This document shows positions 26,872 to 36,148 of a DNA stretch of 64,000 bases, piece after piece. Below the pieces are notes generated by a model. It was not told where the DNA came from. It saw nothing but the letters and a program-made list of their open reading frames with translations, and did not search any database. The position numbers and the translations under genes are program-made. How positions within the stretch are numbered: the first letter of the stretch is position 1; every line of letters begins with the position of its first letter. This stretch comes from an uncultured Parasphingopyxis sp. (GTDB lineage: Bacteria > Pseudomonadota > Alphaproteobacteria > Sphingomonadales > Sphingomonadaceae): NCBI GenBank assembly GCA_947259005.1, contig CAMYKP010000013.1:1-64000 (forward strand), given 5' to 3'.

Positions 26872-28620
26872 ATGTTCCGAAGGTTCGCATTCATTCTAGC
26901 TTTCGCGGTATTGGTGCCGGGGTCTCCGGCGGCAGCGCAAGAACACCAGATCATCGACTGCACTTCCCTCGAAGATTGCTTTGCAAAGATCCGCGATCCC
27001 GAGGTGCGCGTGGTGGATGGTGATAGTATTATTTACGAACGAATGCCTCAATTCGGCGACGCAGCAATCGAGGCGCTGCTTCCGATGCTTTCAGACTCGA
27101 GCAGCGAAATGCGTCGGCGTGCAGGCTATCTCTTGGCAAACTTCGACCAGATCGATCCGCGATTTAGCGAACAGATCATCATGGCATGGCAGCAGGGAAA
27201 TGGCTGGTTACCGCGGGCCGTTGCAGCACTAGGCACAGATGAAGCGCTTTCCTCTCTTTGGCAGGATTTCCTTCGCGACTCAAACTTCTCGAGTAACTCG
27301 CAAGTCTTCATGGCTTTGGGGAAGATGGGGGAAGCGCGAATTCGACCGCTCCTGTTGGCACTTTTCGCCGAATGTCGATTGAGCCTGACTGGCGAGGAAT
27401 GCAGCGGCATGTACTCATTGCTCTCAGAACTGGAACCAGCACATCCAGAATGGAGCCAAGACGCTATCGTTGATCTTGCACAGAATGCGAGAAAGAAAGA
27501 AACACGAGACCGAGCGACGGAAGAGCTCGTGCGCCTAGAGCATCCCGCAGGTCTTGTTCCAAGCCAGGAGAGACTTGCCAACCTAACGCTGAGCGAGGTC
27601 ATTTTCGACGAGTGGCCTGCGTGGCACCTGATTGACGCTGTCGCCACATATGGGAGCGAGGCTGCAACATCAGCGGCGCATATCGCCCAGTTTCTAGACA
27701 CTCGCCTCGACGAACGTCTCAGAACGGATGCCGCTTTGGCACTCGGCCGGGTTGGCAACCGTGAGCAGATTCCAGCCTTACTGGCATTGGAGCCAGAACT
27801 CATGGATGATTGGCTGATGGCCTATAATGTGTCCGAGAGTCTTGGCAGACTCAGGGCCGAAGAGGCCCGCGCCCTCCTGCTAGAATTGACTGATCAGCAT
27901 TGGCATCGCGGTGTTCGCAACAATGCCAATCGCGCACTGGCGATGATCAGTGGCGGCGAATTCTCAATGTCAGGTGTGGCTGGTGACGGGCTCCCTTATC
28001 CCAATCCGACTGACGAAGAGGGAAACGAATACCTCTACTTCGGAGGGCTTCGCTGGGCGGGGGATGAAGCTTCGCAGTGGTGCGGTGCAGAGCGCAACGA
28101 AGTCTTCGAAATCGGAAGCGATCCGGCAGGTCAAGTCGATTGGCCCAGTTATTCAAGTGTAGTAGTCGAAATCACCAACTTGTCCGAGGAAGTGGCGAAC
28201 GAACTTCGCGATGCAGTTTCACCATCATTCGTTCGAGGGTCGCCGATAGCATTCCTTCCGCTGAACTCCGGCAAGCTGATCGGCTTCAACGGCGGTGAGT
28301 TCGGCGGCGGTGTGGTATATTTGGATGGAGGGGACGAGCCCCGCCTACTTTTCGGCGAACCGGTCGATGCAATGTGGACGATGAACGACAAGTTATATGT
28401 TGTGTCGGGCCTGGCGCATATGGTTCTCGACACGGGGCACGTCCGCGTGATCAATCTGGACACGTTGGAAATCGAACGGGTCATCAGGCTGCCCGCGAGC
28501 TCAATAAGCATAGGCCTGACCAGCAACCGAAATGTGATCGTCGAAACCCGCGAAGGCGATTTCGCAATCTCCGAAGATGGCGAACTGCTTGACGCGCGTG
28601 ATCCTGCCCTCTGCCCTTGA
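26872..28620 (+). CDS. Exported HEAT-repeat and propeller-like protein
   Basis: About 582 aa from ATG 26872 (GGGAGGGGCA upstream). A signal peptide (FAFILAFAVLVPGSPAAAQ) is followed by HEAT-like helical repeats from about residue 60 to 350: AIEALLPMLSDSSSEMRRRAGYLLANFDQ, RTDAALALGRVGNREQIPALLALEPEL, EEARALLLELTDQHWHRGVRNNANRALAMI. The C-terminal part has beta-strand-rich repeats (FGGGVVYLDGGDEPRLLFGEPVDAMWTMNDKLYVVSGLA) like a small propeller. I recognise no family for the whole. Base use is somewhat AT-richer than core genes. It lies alone at the right end of the island. Confidence 0.75.
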   Translation: MFRRFAFILAFAVLVPGSPAAAQEHQIIDCTSLEDCFAKIRDPEVRVVDGDSIIYERMPQFGDAAIEALLPMLSDSSSEMRRRAGYLLANFDQIDPRFSEQIIMAWQQGNGWLPRAVAALGTDEALSSLWQDFLRDSNFSSNSQVFMALGKMGEARIRPLLLALFAECRLSLTGEECSGMYSLLSELEPAHPEWSQDAIVDLAQNARKKETRDRATEELVRLEHPAGLVPSQERLANLTLSEVIFDEWPAWHLIDAVATYGSEAATSAAHIAQFLDTRLDERLRTDAALALGRVGNREQIPALLALEPELMDDWLMAYNVSESLGRLRAEEARALLLELTDQHWHRGVRNNANRALAMISGGEFSMSGVAGDGLPYPNPTDEEGNEYLYFGGLRWAGDEASQWCGAERNEVFEIGSDPAGQVDWPSYSSVVVEITNLSEEVANELRDAVSPSFVRGSPIAFLPLNSGKLIGFNGGEFGGGVVYLDGGDEPRLLFGEPVDAMWTMNDKLYVVSGLAHMVLDTGHVRVINLDTLEIERVIRLPASSISIGLTSNRNVIVETREGDFAISEDGELLDARDPALCP

Positions 28621-28792
28621 GACCTTAACCTGCAACAAGTCCACGTCCGCGATTAGGGTCGGCAGTAGAACGGCGGCTTAGAGCATTCCGAGCACCAAAA
28701 GCCGACTGTCGTCAATCGGCCCAAAAGCTGGCATTGGGCGTTGCGAGATCGATCGTCCGCATTGCGCCCTCAAAGTTGCCTTTTATCTCCCG

Positions 28793-31700
28793 TTATGCAG
28801 TTTTCCTTAACTGACGTAGGTTGGTTAATCTCAACCAAAAGCGCCGAAAATCGGACGGTAATGCATAAGCGGCTGGCACCACCAAGAGCGTCAAAAACGT
28901 CGAAGTCGTCAGCCCGCCAATGATGATGAACCCCATTGCGTTGCGCCATTCCGCTCCGTCCGATTGCGCAAATGCGACGGGCATCATACCGAAGATGGCG
29001 GCAAGTGCCGTCATCAGAACCGGCCGGAGTCGTTCGGGAGCGGCCCGGCGCATGGCCTCTGCCGCACCCTCGCCGGAATCTCGGTATTTGTTCGCTTGAT
29101 CGACGAGCAGGATTCCATTCTTCATGACGATCCCCATGAGCGCGATCAGACCGATTTGTGCAAACAGGCTCATCTCCTGACCCGAGAGCCACATTGCGGC
29201 AAAAGCGCCCGAAAAAGAGAGAGGTGCTGTCAGCATGATGAGAATAGGTTGACCGAAACTGTCGAACTGGCTTGCAAGAACAATGTAGAGCGCGACGAGC
29301 GCCAATATGAAGGCGAAAATGATCGCGTCGGCAGTATCAGCCAAGCGTCGCGCCATGCCTTCGGTCAGCGTCTCCAAGCCCTCGGGAGGCGGATTTTCCG
29401 CGAGTATTTCGTCAAGCCGGTCGACCGCCGTGCTTAGAGCGACACCCGGCGGCGTATTGGCGCGCACGGAAATCTGGCGAGCGCGGTCAATGCGGTCAAT
29501 CTGTGCGGGTCCGTCAGCCACGCCGACCTCGGCAACCGCCGCGAGATCGACCAAGGTGCCGTCGCCAGATCGTACGGGAAGCGTTTCGACATCGACCAGC
29601 GTCTGGCGTCTGCCTTCTTCAAGACGAACACGAACGTCATAGCGACGCCCATCGTCTTCAAAGCTGCCAGCCTCCGTGCCGCCGATAAACGTTCGCGAGG
29701 CGGTCGCCAAACTACGCGCCGAAACGCCAAGATCGGCAGCCCGGTTTCGGTCGAGCCGAATTTGCAGCTCTGGCCGGCCACCTTCATAGCTGGTCTGGAC
29801 GTCAACAAATTCCGGCGATGCGCGCATCTGGTCGGCCACCAGAATCGCATAGTCGTTGATCGACTCCAGATTGGGGCCGGTCACGACCAGATCAATGGCC
29901 ATCTGCCCGACGCCGCTACCGGAAACCCACGGCACATCTTCAGCCAATAGATCGTTCGCCTCCGGCACGGCCTGGGCTAATGCCTCACGGGCAAAGGACA
30001 TGATCTCGCCTTGATGGATATCGCGCTCGTTTTTTGGCGTCAGGCCGACATAAAGGTTCAAAATGTTCGTGCTCTGATTGGTGCCCGCTCCAGCAGTCAC
30101 AAAAACAAGATCGATTTCGGGATGCTCTCTCAGCGCCCGGTCCGCCCGGATCGCAGCGTCCTTCGCTGTCTCAATTCCGGTGCCAAGCGGCAATTCGACC
30201 GTCGCGAGAAACTCGGATCGGTCGGTACTCGTCATAAAAGTGGCGGGAACCAGGGATGCGAAGAAGCCGCCAATGAACACGCTGGCCAGCGCGCCCAGAA
30301 GGACCAGATAGCGGCGGCGGATTGCCCATCCGATCAGGCTTTCATAGCGCGACCGAAGCGCCTTATGGAAATTCTCGATGCGGCCTAGCCAGCCGACATG
30401 ACCCTTTTCGGGCCGCAAGAACCGGGCCGACAGCATGGGCGTCAGCGTGAACGCCACCAGCAGCGACACGCTCACAGAGAATACGATGGCAAGACCATAT
30501 TGGAAGAAGAAGCGGCCAACGATCCCTTCCATAAACGCGATTGGTACAAAGACGGCGAGGGTGGCGAAGGTGCCTGCGAGAACGGCAAGAGCCACCCGCT
30601 GGGTCGCCGTCGAAGCTGCCTTCCGGGGCTCGGCCCCGCCGTCAATATCGTTTTGCACCGCTTCGACCACCACGATTGCATCGTCCACGAGCAATCCGAT
30701 GGCCACGGTGAGCGCGAGCAACGTCATCATGTTCAGTGTGAAATCAAACGCGCCAAAGGCTGTAAATGTCGCGATTATGGATGTGGGTATCGCAAGCAGG
30801 ACGATGATTGTCGCTCGCCAACTCAAAAGGAACAGAAACGTCACCAGCACAACCAGAACGATGGCGATGGCCAAATCGAACAGGACATCTTCGATGGCGG
30901 ACTCGATAAAGCGTGCGGTGTCGCGGGCGATGACCATGTCGACGCCCTCCGGCGCACCTTCGCGCAATCGTTCGATTTCATCGCGAAGGGCATTTGATAC
31001 CTCGACAGTGTTTTCGCCCGATTGTCGGCGCACTTCGAGCACGACGCCGGGACGACCGTTGAGCTGCGCATAGCTCGTTTCATCTTCAACGGAGTCTTCG
31101 ATCCGGGCGACATCCCGGATACGTGTGGTCTGGCCATTGGGCCTATAAGCGATAGCGAGATTGCCGAATTCCTCCGCCGTTCCCGCTTCCGCAAGAGTTC
31201 TCGCGCCAAACTGCCTTGTGCGCCCCTCGATCTCCAGTCGTCCACCGGGCAACTCGGCATTCTCATTCGCCAGCGCCTGCACGACATCGTCGGCGGTTAC
31301 GCCGCGAGCGCGCATTGCACTTGGATCAAGCCATACGCGCATTTCGCGTTCGCGCCCGCCGACTAGCGAAACAGAGCCGACGCCTTGGACACGCTGGAGC
31401 CGTTCCTTGACGACCTCATCCGCATAGGTCGTGAGTTCGCGCACCGACATATCGCCGGACAGCATGATCGACATTATCGGCGCAGCGTCGGGGTCGACCT
31501 TTGCGACGACAGGAACCTCCGCATCCTCCGGAAGGTCGCCGGTTATTATCGCTATGCTGTCACGCACATCTTGCGCTTTGACGTCCGCATTTTCCTCAAG
31601 TTCGAATTCCAGAGAAACCTGGCTGACGCCTTCCGAACTGATCGAACGCATCTGACGCAGGCCCGAGATCGTATTGACCTCCTCCTCGACGACATCGGTG

Positions 31701-31888
31701 ATTTCCGTCTCGACCGTATCGGGTGATGCGCCGGGCAGCTGCGTGGTCACCGAAACATAAGGAAATTCGATTTTAGGAAACAGATCGACACCCAGATTGC
31801 CGAACGAAACAATTCCCAGAACCACCAATGAAAGAATGAGCATCGTCGCGAAAACCGGGCGGCGGATGGAGACATCAACGAGCCACAT
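28793..31888 (-). CDS. RND efflux pump, inner-membrane subunit
   Basis: 1031 aa, the normal AcrB/MexB/HAE1 length. It starts in the usual way with a TM1 next to VSIRRPVFATMLILSLVVLG, and two large periplasmic loops follow. TM4 carries VAIGLLVDDAIVVVEAVQNDI with the Asp pair of the proton relay, and TM10 has ALMGIVMKNGILLVDQAN with the Lys partner. These residues indicate a functional proton-driven exporter. The gene overlaps the upstream adaptor by 14 bases. It is the last gene of the operon. The sequence is closest in look to the HAE-1 hydrophobe/amphiphile group; substrate unknown. Confidence 0.94.
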   Translation of the reverse strand: MWLVDVSIRRPVFATMLILSLVVLGIVSFGNLGVDLFPKIEFPYVSVTTQLPGASPDTVETEITDVVEEEVNTISGLRQMRSISSEGVSQVSLEFELEENADVKAQDVRDSIAIITGDLPEDAEVPVVAKVDPDAAPIMSIMLSGDMSVRELTTYADEVVKERLQRVQGVGSVSLVGGREREMRVWLDPSAMRARGVTADDVVQALANENAELPGGRLEIEGRTRQFGARTLAEAGTAEEFGNLAIAYRPNGQTTRIRDVARIEDSVEDETSYAQLNGRPGVVLEVRRQSGENTVEVSNALRDEIERLREGAPEGVDMVIARDTARFIESAIEDVLFDLAIAIVLVVLVTFLFLLSWRATIIVLLAIPTSIIATFTAFGAFDFTLNMMTLLALTVAIGLLVDDAIVVVEAVQNDIDGGAEPRKAASTATQRVALAVLAGTFATLAVFVPIAFMEGIVGRFFFQYGLAIVFSVSVSLLVAFTLTPMLSARFLRPEKGHVGWLGRIENFHKALRSRYESLIGWAIRRRYLVLLGALASVFIGGFFASLVPATFMTSTDRSEFLATVELPLGTGIETAKDAAIRADRALREHPEIDLVFVTAGAGTNQSTNILNLYVGLTPKNERDIHQGEIMSFAREALAQAVPEANDLLAEDVPWVSGSGVGQMAIDLVVTGPNLESINDYAILVADQMRASPEFVDVQTSYEGGRPELQIRLDRNRAADLGVSARSLATASRTFIGGTEAGSFEDDGRRYDVRVRLEEGRRQTLVDVETLPVRSGDGTLVDLAAVAEVGVADGPAQIDRIDRARQISVRANTPPGVALSTAVDRLDEILAENPPPEGLETLTEGMARRLADTADAIIFAFILALVALYIVLASQFDSFGQPILIMLTAPLSFSGAFAAMWLSGQEMSLFAQIGLIALMGIVMKNGILLVDQANKYRDSGEGAAEAMRRAAPERLRPVLMTALAAIFGMMPVAFAQSDGAEWRNAMGFIIIGGLTTSTFLTLLVVPAAYALPSDFRRFWLRLTNLRQLRKTA

Positions 31889-33002
31889 CGGGTTGAGCCT
31901 CGCTACGCCTTATTTGTGCGACCTGGTCGCCGTCTCTCAATGTCGAAGGAGGTTCGCTGACGACCCGTTCTCCCTCTTCCAATCCCGAAACGATTACCAC
32001 CCTGTCAAAATCGATGCTGTCCGTTTCCACATTCCTTCGACGCGCCACATTGCCCTCGACAATAAACACATAAGGCGCTGCGCTGTCACCGAGCACGGCG
32101 GACCGGGGCAAGATCATCACCGAACGAGGCGGAACTTCAATCTCCGCACGGGCGGACAGGCCGGGGCTGATTCGATAGCCTGGATTGCGGATCGGCAGCC
32201 GCAACTCCACCGTCCGCGCAGTCGGATTGACGCCATCATTGATGATATAAACTATGCTGTCGAACGGCTCGTCAAAACCATCGATGAACACCCGTGCTGG
32301 CAGGTTGCGCCGGAATTGGTCGACATGCGCCTGCGGCGCGTTGACGATGGCCGCGACAATGCCAGCTTGCTGAAGCTCGATGGCAGCAGATTGACCGCCC
32401 GTGGAGAACCGGTTGTTGAGATAGACACCCTCATCGATGAGTCGCCCCGTCACAACGCCATCATAAGGGGCGCGAGCCACAGTATCGTTCAACGCTTGTT
32501 GCGCGGTTGCCAGAACCGCATGCGCTTGCGCGGTTTGGGCACGCGCCACGGCGAGATCGGTCTCTACGCTTTCTACGTGCGCTCGCGATACGAAACCACG
32601 CGGCGCGAGGGCCATCACCCGCTCATATTGCCGCTCCGCCTGTGTCGCCTGTGCGGTGGTGAGGTTGACGGCGGCTTGTGCCTCGGAAACCCGGCGACGA
32701 TAATCGGCTTGCCTGACGCGAAAAAGTGGCTGACCCCGTGTCACTCGATCACCGATGTTGACAAATATCCGATCAACCGGACCTTCGACGAGCGCGCCTA
32801 TGGAACTGCGTTGCTGCGCTGCGATTGTACCGAACGCCTCTACCGGCTCCGACACAAGTTCCGTCGAGGCCGTTATTGTCTCGACTTGGGCGGGGCCGCT
32901 TTCGAGCGCTTGCGCGTCATTTGCGGCCTCGTCTTCGGCACCAGAACATCCCGGCACCAAAACACAAAGAGCCGTAATGGCTAGAAGGTGATTGCGCGAC
33001 AT
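31875..33002 (-). CDS. RND efflux pump, periplasmic adaptor
   Basis: About 375 aa, HlyD/MFP-type lipoprotein. The ATG at 33002 starts a signal peptide ending in VLVPGC, a lipobox. The sequence holds an alpha-hairpin (VSEAQAAVNLTTAQATQAERQYERVMAL), a lipoyl half-motif (GALVEGPVDRIFVNIGDRVTRGQPLFRV), and a beta-barrel region (PYDGVVTGRLIDEGVYLNN). It would link the inner-membrane pump to an outer-membrane channel; no channel gene is seen here. The longer ORF start lacks a signal peptide. It overlaps the pump gene. Confidence 0.93.
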   Translation of the reverse strand: MSRNHLLAITALCVLVPGCSGAEDEAANDAQALESGPAQVETITASTELVSEPVEAFGTIAAQQRSSIGALVEGPVDRIFVNIGDRVTRGQPLFRVRQADYRRRVSEAQAAVNLTTAQATQAERQYERVMALAPRGFVSRAHVESVETDLAVARAQTAQAHAVLATAQQALNDTVARAPYDGVVTGRLIDEGVYLNNRFSTGGQSAAIELQQAGIVAAIVNAPQAHVDQFRRNLPARVFIDGFDEPFDSIVYIINDGVNPTARTVELRLPIRNPGYRISPGLSARAEIEVPPRSVMILPRSAVLGDSAAPYVFIVEGNVARRRNVETDSIDFDRVVIVSGLEEGERVVSEPPSTLRDGDQVAQIRRSEAQPDVAR

Positions 33003-33007
33003 TGGGT

Positions 33008-33427
33008 CTATCCGCTCACATAGGCACCGCGGCCGCTTGCAAGAAGCCGTCCGTCCGCACTCAAAATTTGCGTGTCTGCGATGCACAGGGTGCGGCCCAT
33101 TTTTATCGGGTGGCCGATTGCGCGAAGCGGTCCTTCGGTAGCGGCCCGATGAAAATCGACACGAAGATCGGCTGTTGCTTTTGCAACGCCGCCTGCCGAG
33201 AGGACAGCGTATAGGCCGGTCAGGTCGATAAGTGCCGACAAGATACCTCCATGCGCCGCACCGATGGCTGGATTGGAAACGATCTCATCACGCCATGGCA
33301 TTTCGAGTTCCAGACTATCATTGGCTTGCGAGACGATCCGAAGCCCAAGCCAGCGATGGAACGGTGAGATGAGGAGAATATCCTGCAGTCGTTTCGCGTC
33401 CATCGGTCCAGTTGGTGTTTCCGTCAC
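33008..33427 (-). CDS. PaaI-type hotdog thioesterase
   Basis: About 139 aa, hotdog fold. The motif SPFHRWLGLRIVSQANDSLELEMPW, the conserved NPAIGAAHGGILSALIDLTGLYAVLS (active-site Asp), and VDFHRAATEGPLRAIGHPIKMGRTLCIADTQIL are typical of PaaI-family acyl-CoA thioesterases. The start is the GTG at 33427: it overlaps the hydrolase stop as GTGA and AAGGA lies upstream. The ORF track's longer start has no RBS support. It hydrolyses acyl-CoA to free acid and CoA; the acyl group is unknown. Confidence 0.88.
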   Translation of the reverse strand: MTETPTGPMDAKRLQDILLISPFHRWLGLRIVSQANDSLELEMPWRDEIVSNPAIGAAHGGILSALIDLTGLYAVLSAGGVAKATADLRVDFHRAATEGPLRAIGHPIKMGRTLCIADTQILSADGRLLASGRGAYVSG

Positions 33428-34302
33428 AGTGCCCGTTCCTTTCCGTGCATTTGATCGAGAAAGGCGAGAATCGCCGAACAAAAGGCGTCGTTTCGGTCGC
33501 CGACAACCATATGCCCGGCTCCGGCAATGTCCGTATAATGCGCGTCGGGTACGAGTTCACGCAGATGCGCAACGGCGTCTTCCGACACCAGATCGCTGGA
33601 CCCGCCCCGGATCAGATGCACCGGCAGCGTTAATTTGGAGACTGCTTCGCTAAGGGAGTTCAACCCGCCATCCCGCGCCTCGCTGCTATCACTGCGCGAC
33701 TTAGTGACGTTCTCGATGAACCTGGGATCCCAATGCCAATAATAGCGGCCATCATCGCGCCGCCTAAGATAACGATTGAGGTTACCCGAGGATTTGCGTT
33801 CCGGCCGGTGCGGAAGATATTCGGCGATGACCTTTGCCGCCTCCTCGGGCGAGGCGAACCCGTCATCGACATGGGCCTGCATGAAACCGACGACACGCGA
33901 AACTCCGGACTCTTCCATTTTCGGGGCAATGTCGACCAGCGTGAGCGATGCAAAGCTGTCTGGCGCCAGCTCTCCCGCGGCAATCATCCCGGCGATGCCG
34001 CCAAGGGATGCTCCCACCAATGCGGGTGGCCGATCCAATTGTTCGGATATTGCAACTAGGTCAGCGGCAAAGTCGCGCATGTCATATGCGCCATCGGAAG
34101 CCCACTCGCTGTCGCCATGACCGCGCAAATCGATGGCTATTGGCCTGTATCCAGCAACCCCCAGTTCGCCGACAACCCGTTTCCATGCAAGCCGTGTCTG
34201 TCCCCCGCCATGTGCCAGCACAACGGGAAAGCCGTCACCGGACCCGGACACGCTTGCTGCGATCTCCAGACCCGCAAAGCCTTCAAATTTCATGTCGCTC
34301 AT
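33424..34302 (-). CDS. Alpha/beta hydrolase
   Basis: About 292 aa. Core elements: oxyanion-region HGGGQTRLAWK, RGHGDSEW, nucleophile elbow GASLGGIAG with Ser, PVHLIRGGSSDLVSEDAV with the acid Asp, and AGAGHMVVGDRNDAF with catalytic His. Hydrolase class cannot be told, but esterase or epoxide-hydrolase-like use is plausible. The first gene of the operon, read divergently from marR with operator palindromes between; ATG 34302 chosen (ATG 34308 is also possible). The ORF extension upstream lies in the intergenic region. Confidence 0.88.
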   Translation of the reverse strand: MSDMKFEGFAGLEIAASVSGSGDGFPVVLAHGGGQTRLAWKRVVGELGVAGYRPIAIDLRGHGDSEWASDGAYDMRDFAADLVAISEQLDRPPALVGASLGGIAGMIAAGELAPDSFASLTLVDIAPKMEESGVSRVVGFMQAHVDDGFASPEEAAKVIAEYLPHRPERKSSGNLNRYLRRRDDGRYYWHWDPRFIENVTKSRSDSSEARDGGLNSLSEAVSKLTLPVHLIRGGSSDLVSEDAVAHLRELVPDAHYTDIAGAGHMVVGDRNDAFCSAILAFLDQMHGKERAL

Positions 34303-34323
34303 GGTCATCGAGCGCACTATATT

Positions 34324-34342
34324 GTAAATTACCTTACAGTAA
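34324..34342. promoter_or_regulatory. Candidate MarR operator, double palindrome
   Basis: GTAAATTAC and TTACAGTAA are two perfect nine-base palindromes separated by one base, in the gap between the hydrolase start (34302) and the MarR start (34384). Confidence 0.6.
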
Positions 34343-34383
34343 ATGGCTTTATTATTTTTCCTGCTTCGCATACCAATGATCGG

Positions 34384-34863
34384 ATGACCGCTGATGCCGA
34401 TCTGAACGAAGCCACACCAAGCGCGAGTTTCTTGACGGAAACCGACGAGCTTGTTTTTCTGCTTGAAGAGGTGCCGAGGCGGCTGCGCCAAGCCTTCGAT
34501 GAGGCGATCAAGCGCTTTGGGCTAACGCGAACGCAATGGCGGACCTTGGCATATGTGTTCCGGTCGGAGGGGCTTTCGCAAACAGAGCTGGCGCAATGCG
34601 TAGAACTAGAGCGGGCCAGCATCGGACAAACAATCGACCGGCTGGAAGAGCTGAATTATGTCGAACGGCGAAAAGTGGATAACGATAGGCGCGTCTGGAA
34701 AATCTATTTGCTCCCCACCGCCCTAGAACTCTTGCCGACATTGAGACGGGAGGCCGATGTCGTCTATGAGAAAATGCTCAAGGGGATTCCCGAACGCGAA
34801 AGGTTACGACTTTTCGAAACCCTTGGTGACTTAGCCAAAAACTTGGGCGGAGGCCGTGACTGA
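34384..34863 (+). CDS. MarR-family transcriptional regulator
   Basis: 159 aa from ATG 34384. Winged helix: TRTQWRTLAYVFRSEGLSQTELAQCVELERASIGQTIDRLEELNYVERRKVDNDRRVWKIYLLPTA, a textbook MarR core with the wing DNDRR. Flanking helices form the dimer interface. Usually a repressor released by a small ligand. It is divergent from the hydrolase-thioesterase-efflux operon, which it probably regulates together with itself. The ORF track starts far upstream in noncoding sequence. Confidence 0.92.
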   Translation: MTADADLNEATPSASFLTETDELVFLLEEVPRRLRQAFDEAIKRFGLTRTQWRTLAYVFRSEGLSQTELAQCVELERASIGQTIDRLEELNYVERRKVDNDRRVWKIYLLPTALELLPTLRREADVVYEKMLKGIPERERLRLFETLGDLAKNLGGGRD

Positions 34864-35229
34864 AGTGAAATTGAAACTTCCACATCAGCGTAACGTTGTT
34901 AATCGCGTTAACAGTATTTGGGCTACGCCGTCTATAAGTTGACATGGAATGAAGACTGATAGCCTGTCACAGTAAGCAAGATTGATGAAGCAATTCGTAG
35001 AATGTCAATCGAACCACGGAAGCCCATCGAATCGCCTACGTCCGTTTTGGCGACCGGAAACTCTAAAGCTGCCGGTCCGCTTTCGGCCCACTTCCCGACC
35101 AAGGTTGCGATCTCAGGCTAACGACGACTGTCAGCTCCTCGTGGCGATTTCGTGAACGGCGACAACTAGGTAGCAAGCAGGCATTGAGCTTATCTGCACA
35201 AGCGATATACTCGCCATGGGAGTCGCCAC
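34864..35229. other. Intergenic gap with short repeat
   Basis: No gene is seen. The segment GCTGCCGGTCCGCTTTCGGCCCA at 35068-35090 recurs with one change at 36112-36134, suggesting a short dispersed intergenic repeat. AT-rich stretches near 34880-34980 could hold promoters. Confidence 0.5.
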
Positions 35230-36045
35230 ATGCGCTTCGGTCTTGTCTTCGCAACGGCAATGCTTTGCAGTTCTGCTTGCACAGAGGATCCCAGCGGATC
35301 GATGCCGGAAACGACGGTCCAGTTTCAACGCGCATCTTCCGACCTGGTGTCGCATGGCAAACGGGTTGCAGATGTACTGGGTTGCACGGACTGTCACGGA
35401 GCAGACCTTGCGGGAAGAGATTGGAGCGAGCCGGGTTTCGGGAGGCTATGGACAGCCAATCTGACGAGAATAGTCCCGCGCTATACAGATGAGCAGCTTG
35501 AAAACGTAATACGAAGCGGAGCCCGGCCTGATCGTGAGCTGTGGGGGATGCCGTCCCATCTGTTCACTCATCTCACGCCCGATGATATGTCGGCTCTCAT
35601 AGCCTATATGCGAAGCGTACCAGCCAGTGGGGTGGTGCATCCTGATCCAGTCTTTGAAGAGGGCGCTCGTCGCGAGATTACGGCTGGCATATTCACTTCT
35701 TCTGCAACGCAAGTACGAAATGAAGGCTCCTCTTGGCCCACTGATGCGGGCGAACCGTACGCGCTCGGTCGCTACATTGTGCGTGCAACCTGCGCGGAAT
35801 GCCACGGAATTTCGCTTCGCGGTGAACCGCCGAACAGCGACGTTTCACCGCCTCCTGATTTGCGCATGGTGGCTGGCTATGAGCTGGAGCAGTTCAGGCG
35901 CCTTTTACAGACGGGGATTGCGGTAGGTAATCGGGATGTCGGCCTGATGAGCCGCGTTGCGCAACGCAGATTCGTTAATTTGACTGATTCCGAGATCGAT
36001 GCCGTTCACCGTTACCTACAGAGAGTGGCCCAGCTAGACCCATAG
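35230..36045 (+). CDS. Diheme c-type cytochrome lipoprotein
   Basis: 271 aa. The N-terminal signal ends in LCSSAC (possible lipobox). Two CXXCH heme motifs are visible: CTDCH (about residue 52) and CAECH (about residue 189), giving two cytochrome c domains. Each is followed by the sixth-ligand region (WGMPSHLFTHLTPDD; VGLMSRVAQRRFVNLT). It would be exported and anchored in the cell envelope as an electron carrier. No oxidoreductase partner is adjacent. It looks like the Cytochrome_CBB3/PF13442 type. Start ATG 35230 with a GGGAGTCGCC context is weak, but the lipoprotein signal begins there. Confidence 0.85.
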   Translation: MRFGLVFATAMLCSSACTEDPSGSMPETTVQFQRASSDLVSHGKRVADVLGCTDCHGADLAGRDWSEPGFGRLWTANLTRIVPRYTDEQLENVIRSGARPDRELWGMPSHLFTHLTPDDMSALIAYMRSVPASGVVHPDPVFEEGARREITAGIFTSSATQVRNEGSSWPTDAGEPYALGRYIVRATCAECHGISLRGEPPNSDVSPPPDLRMVAGYELEQFRRLLQTGIAVGNRDVGLMSRVAQRRFVNLTDSEIDAVHRYLQRVAQLDP

Positions 36046-36111
36046 ATGTTGACGGACTGTCCGTATGGGTCGGTAGCCGAACGGCGCCTTTCTGCGCCGC
36101 GCCTACCAATT

Positions 36112-36134
36112 GCTGCCAGTCCGCTTTCGGCCCA
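36112..36134. repeat. Short dispersed repeat, second copy
   Basis: GCTGCCAGTCCGCTTTCGGCCCA differs in one base from the segment at 35068-35090. The two copies flank the cytochrome gene. Confidence 0.6.
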
Positions 36135-36148
36135 TGTCCAGTCATTCG

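Noticed and set aside
21549-28700. A duplicate of the tRNA-Ser 3' end marking the right island border
   Set aside because: I looked for a copy of GGGTTCGAATCCCTCC through this interval and saw none, so no att pair can be claimed from the sequence.
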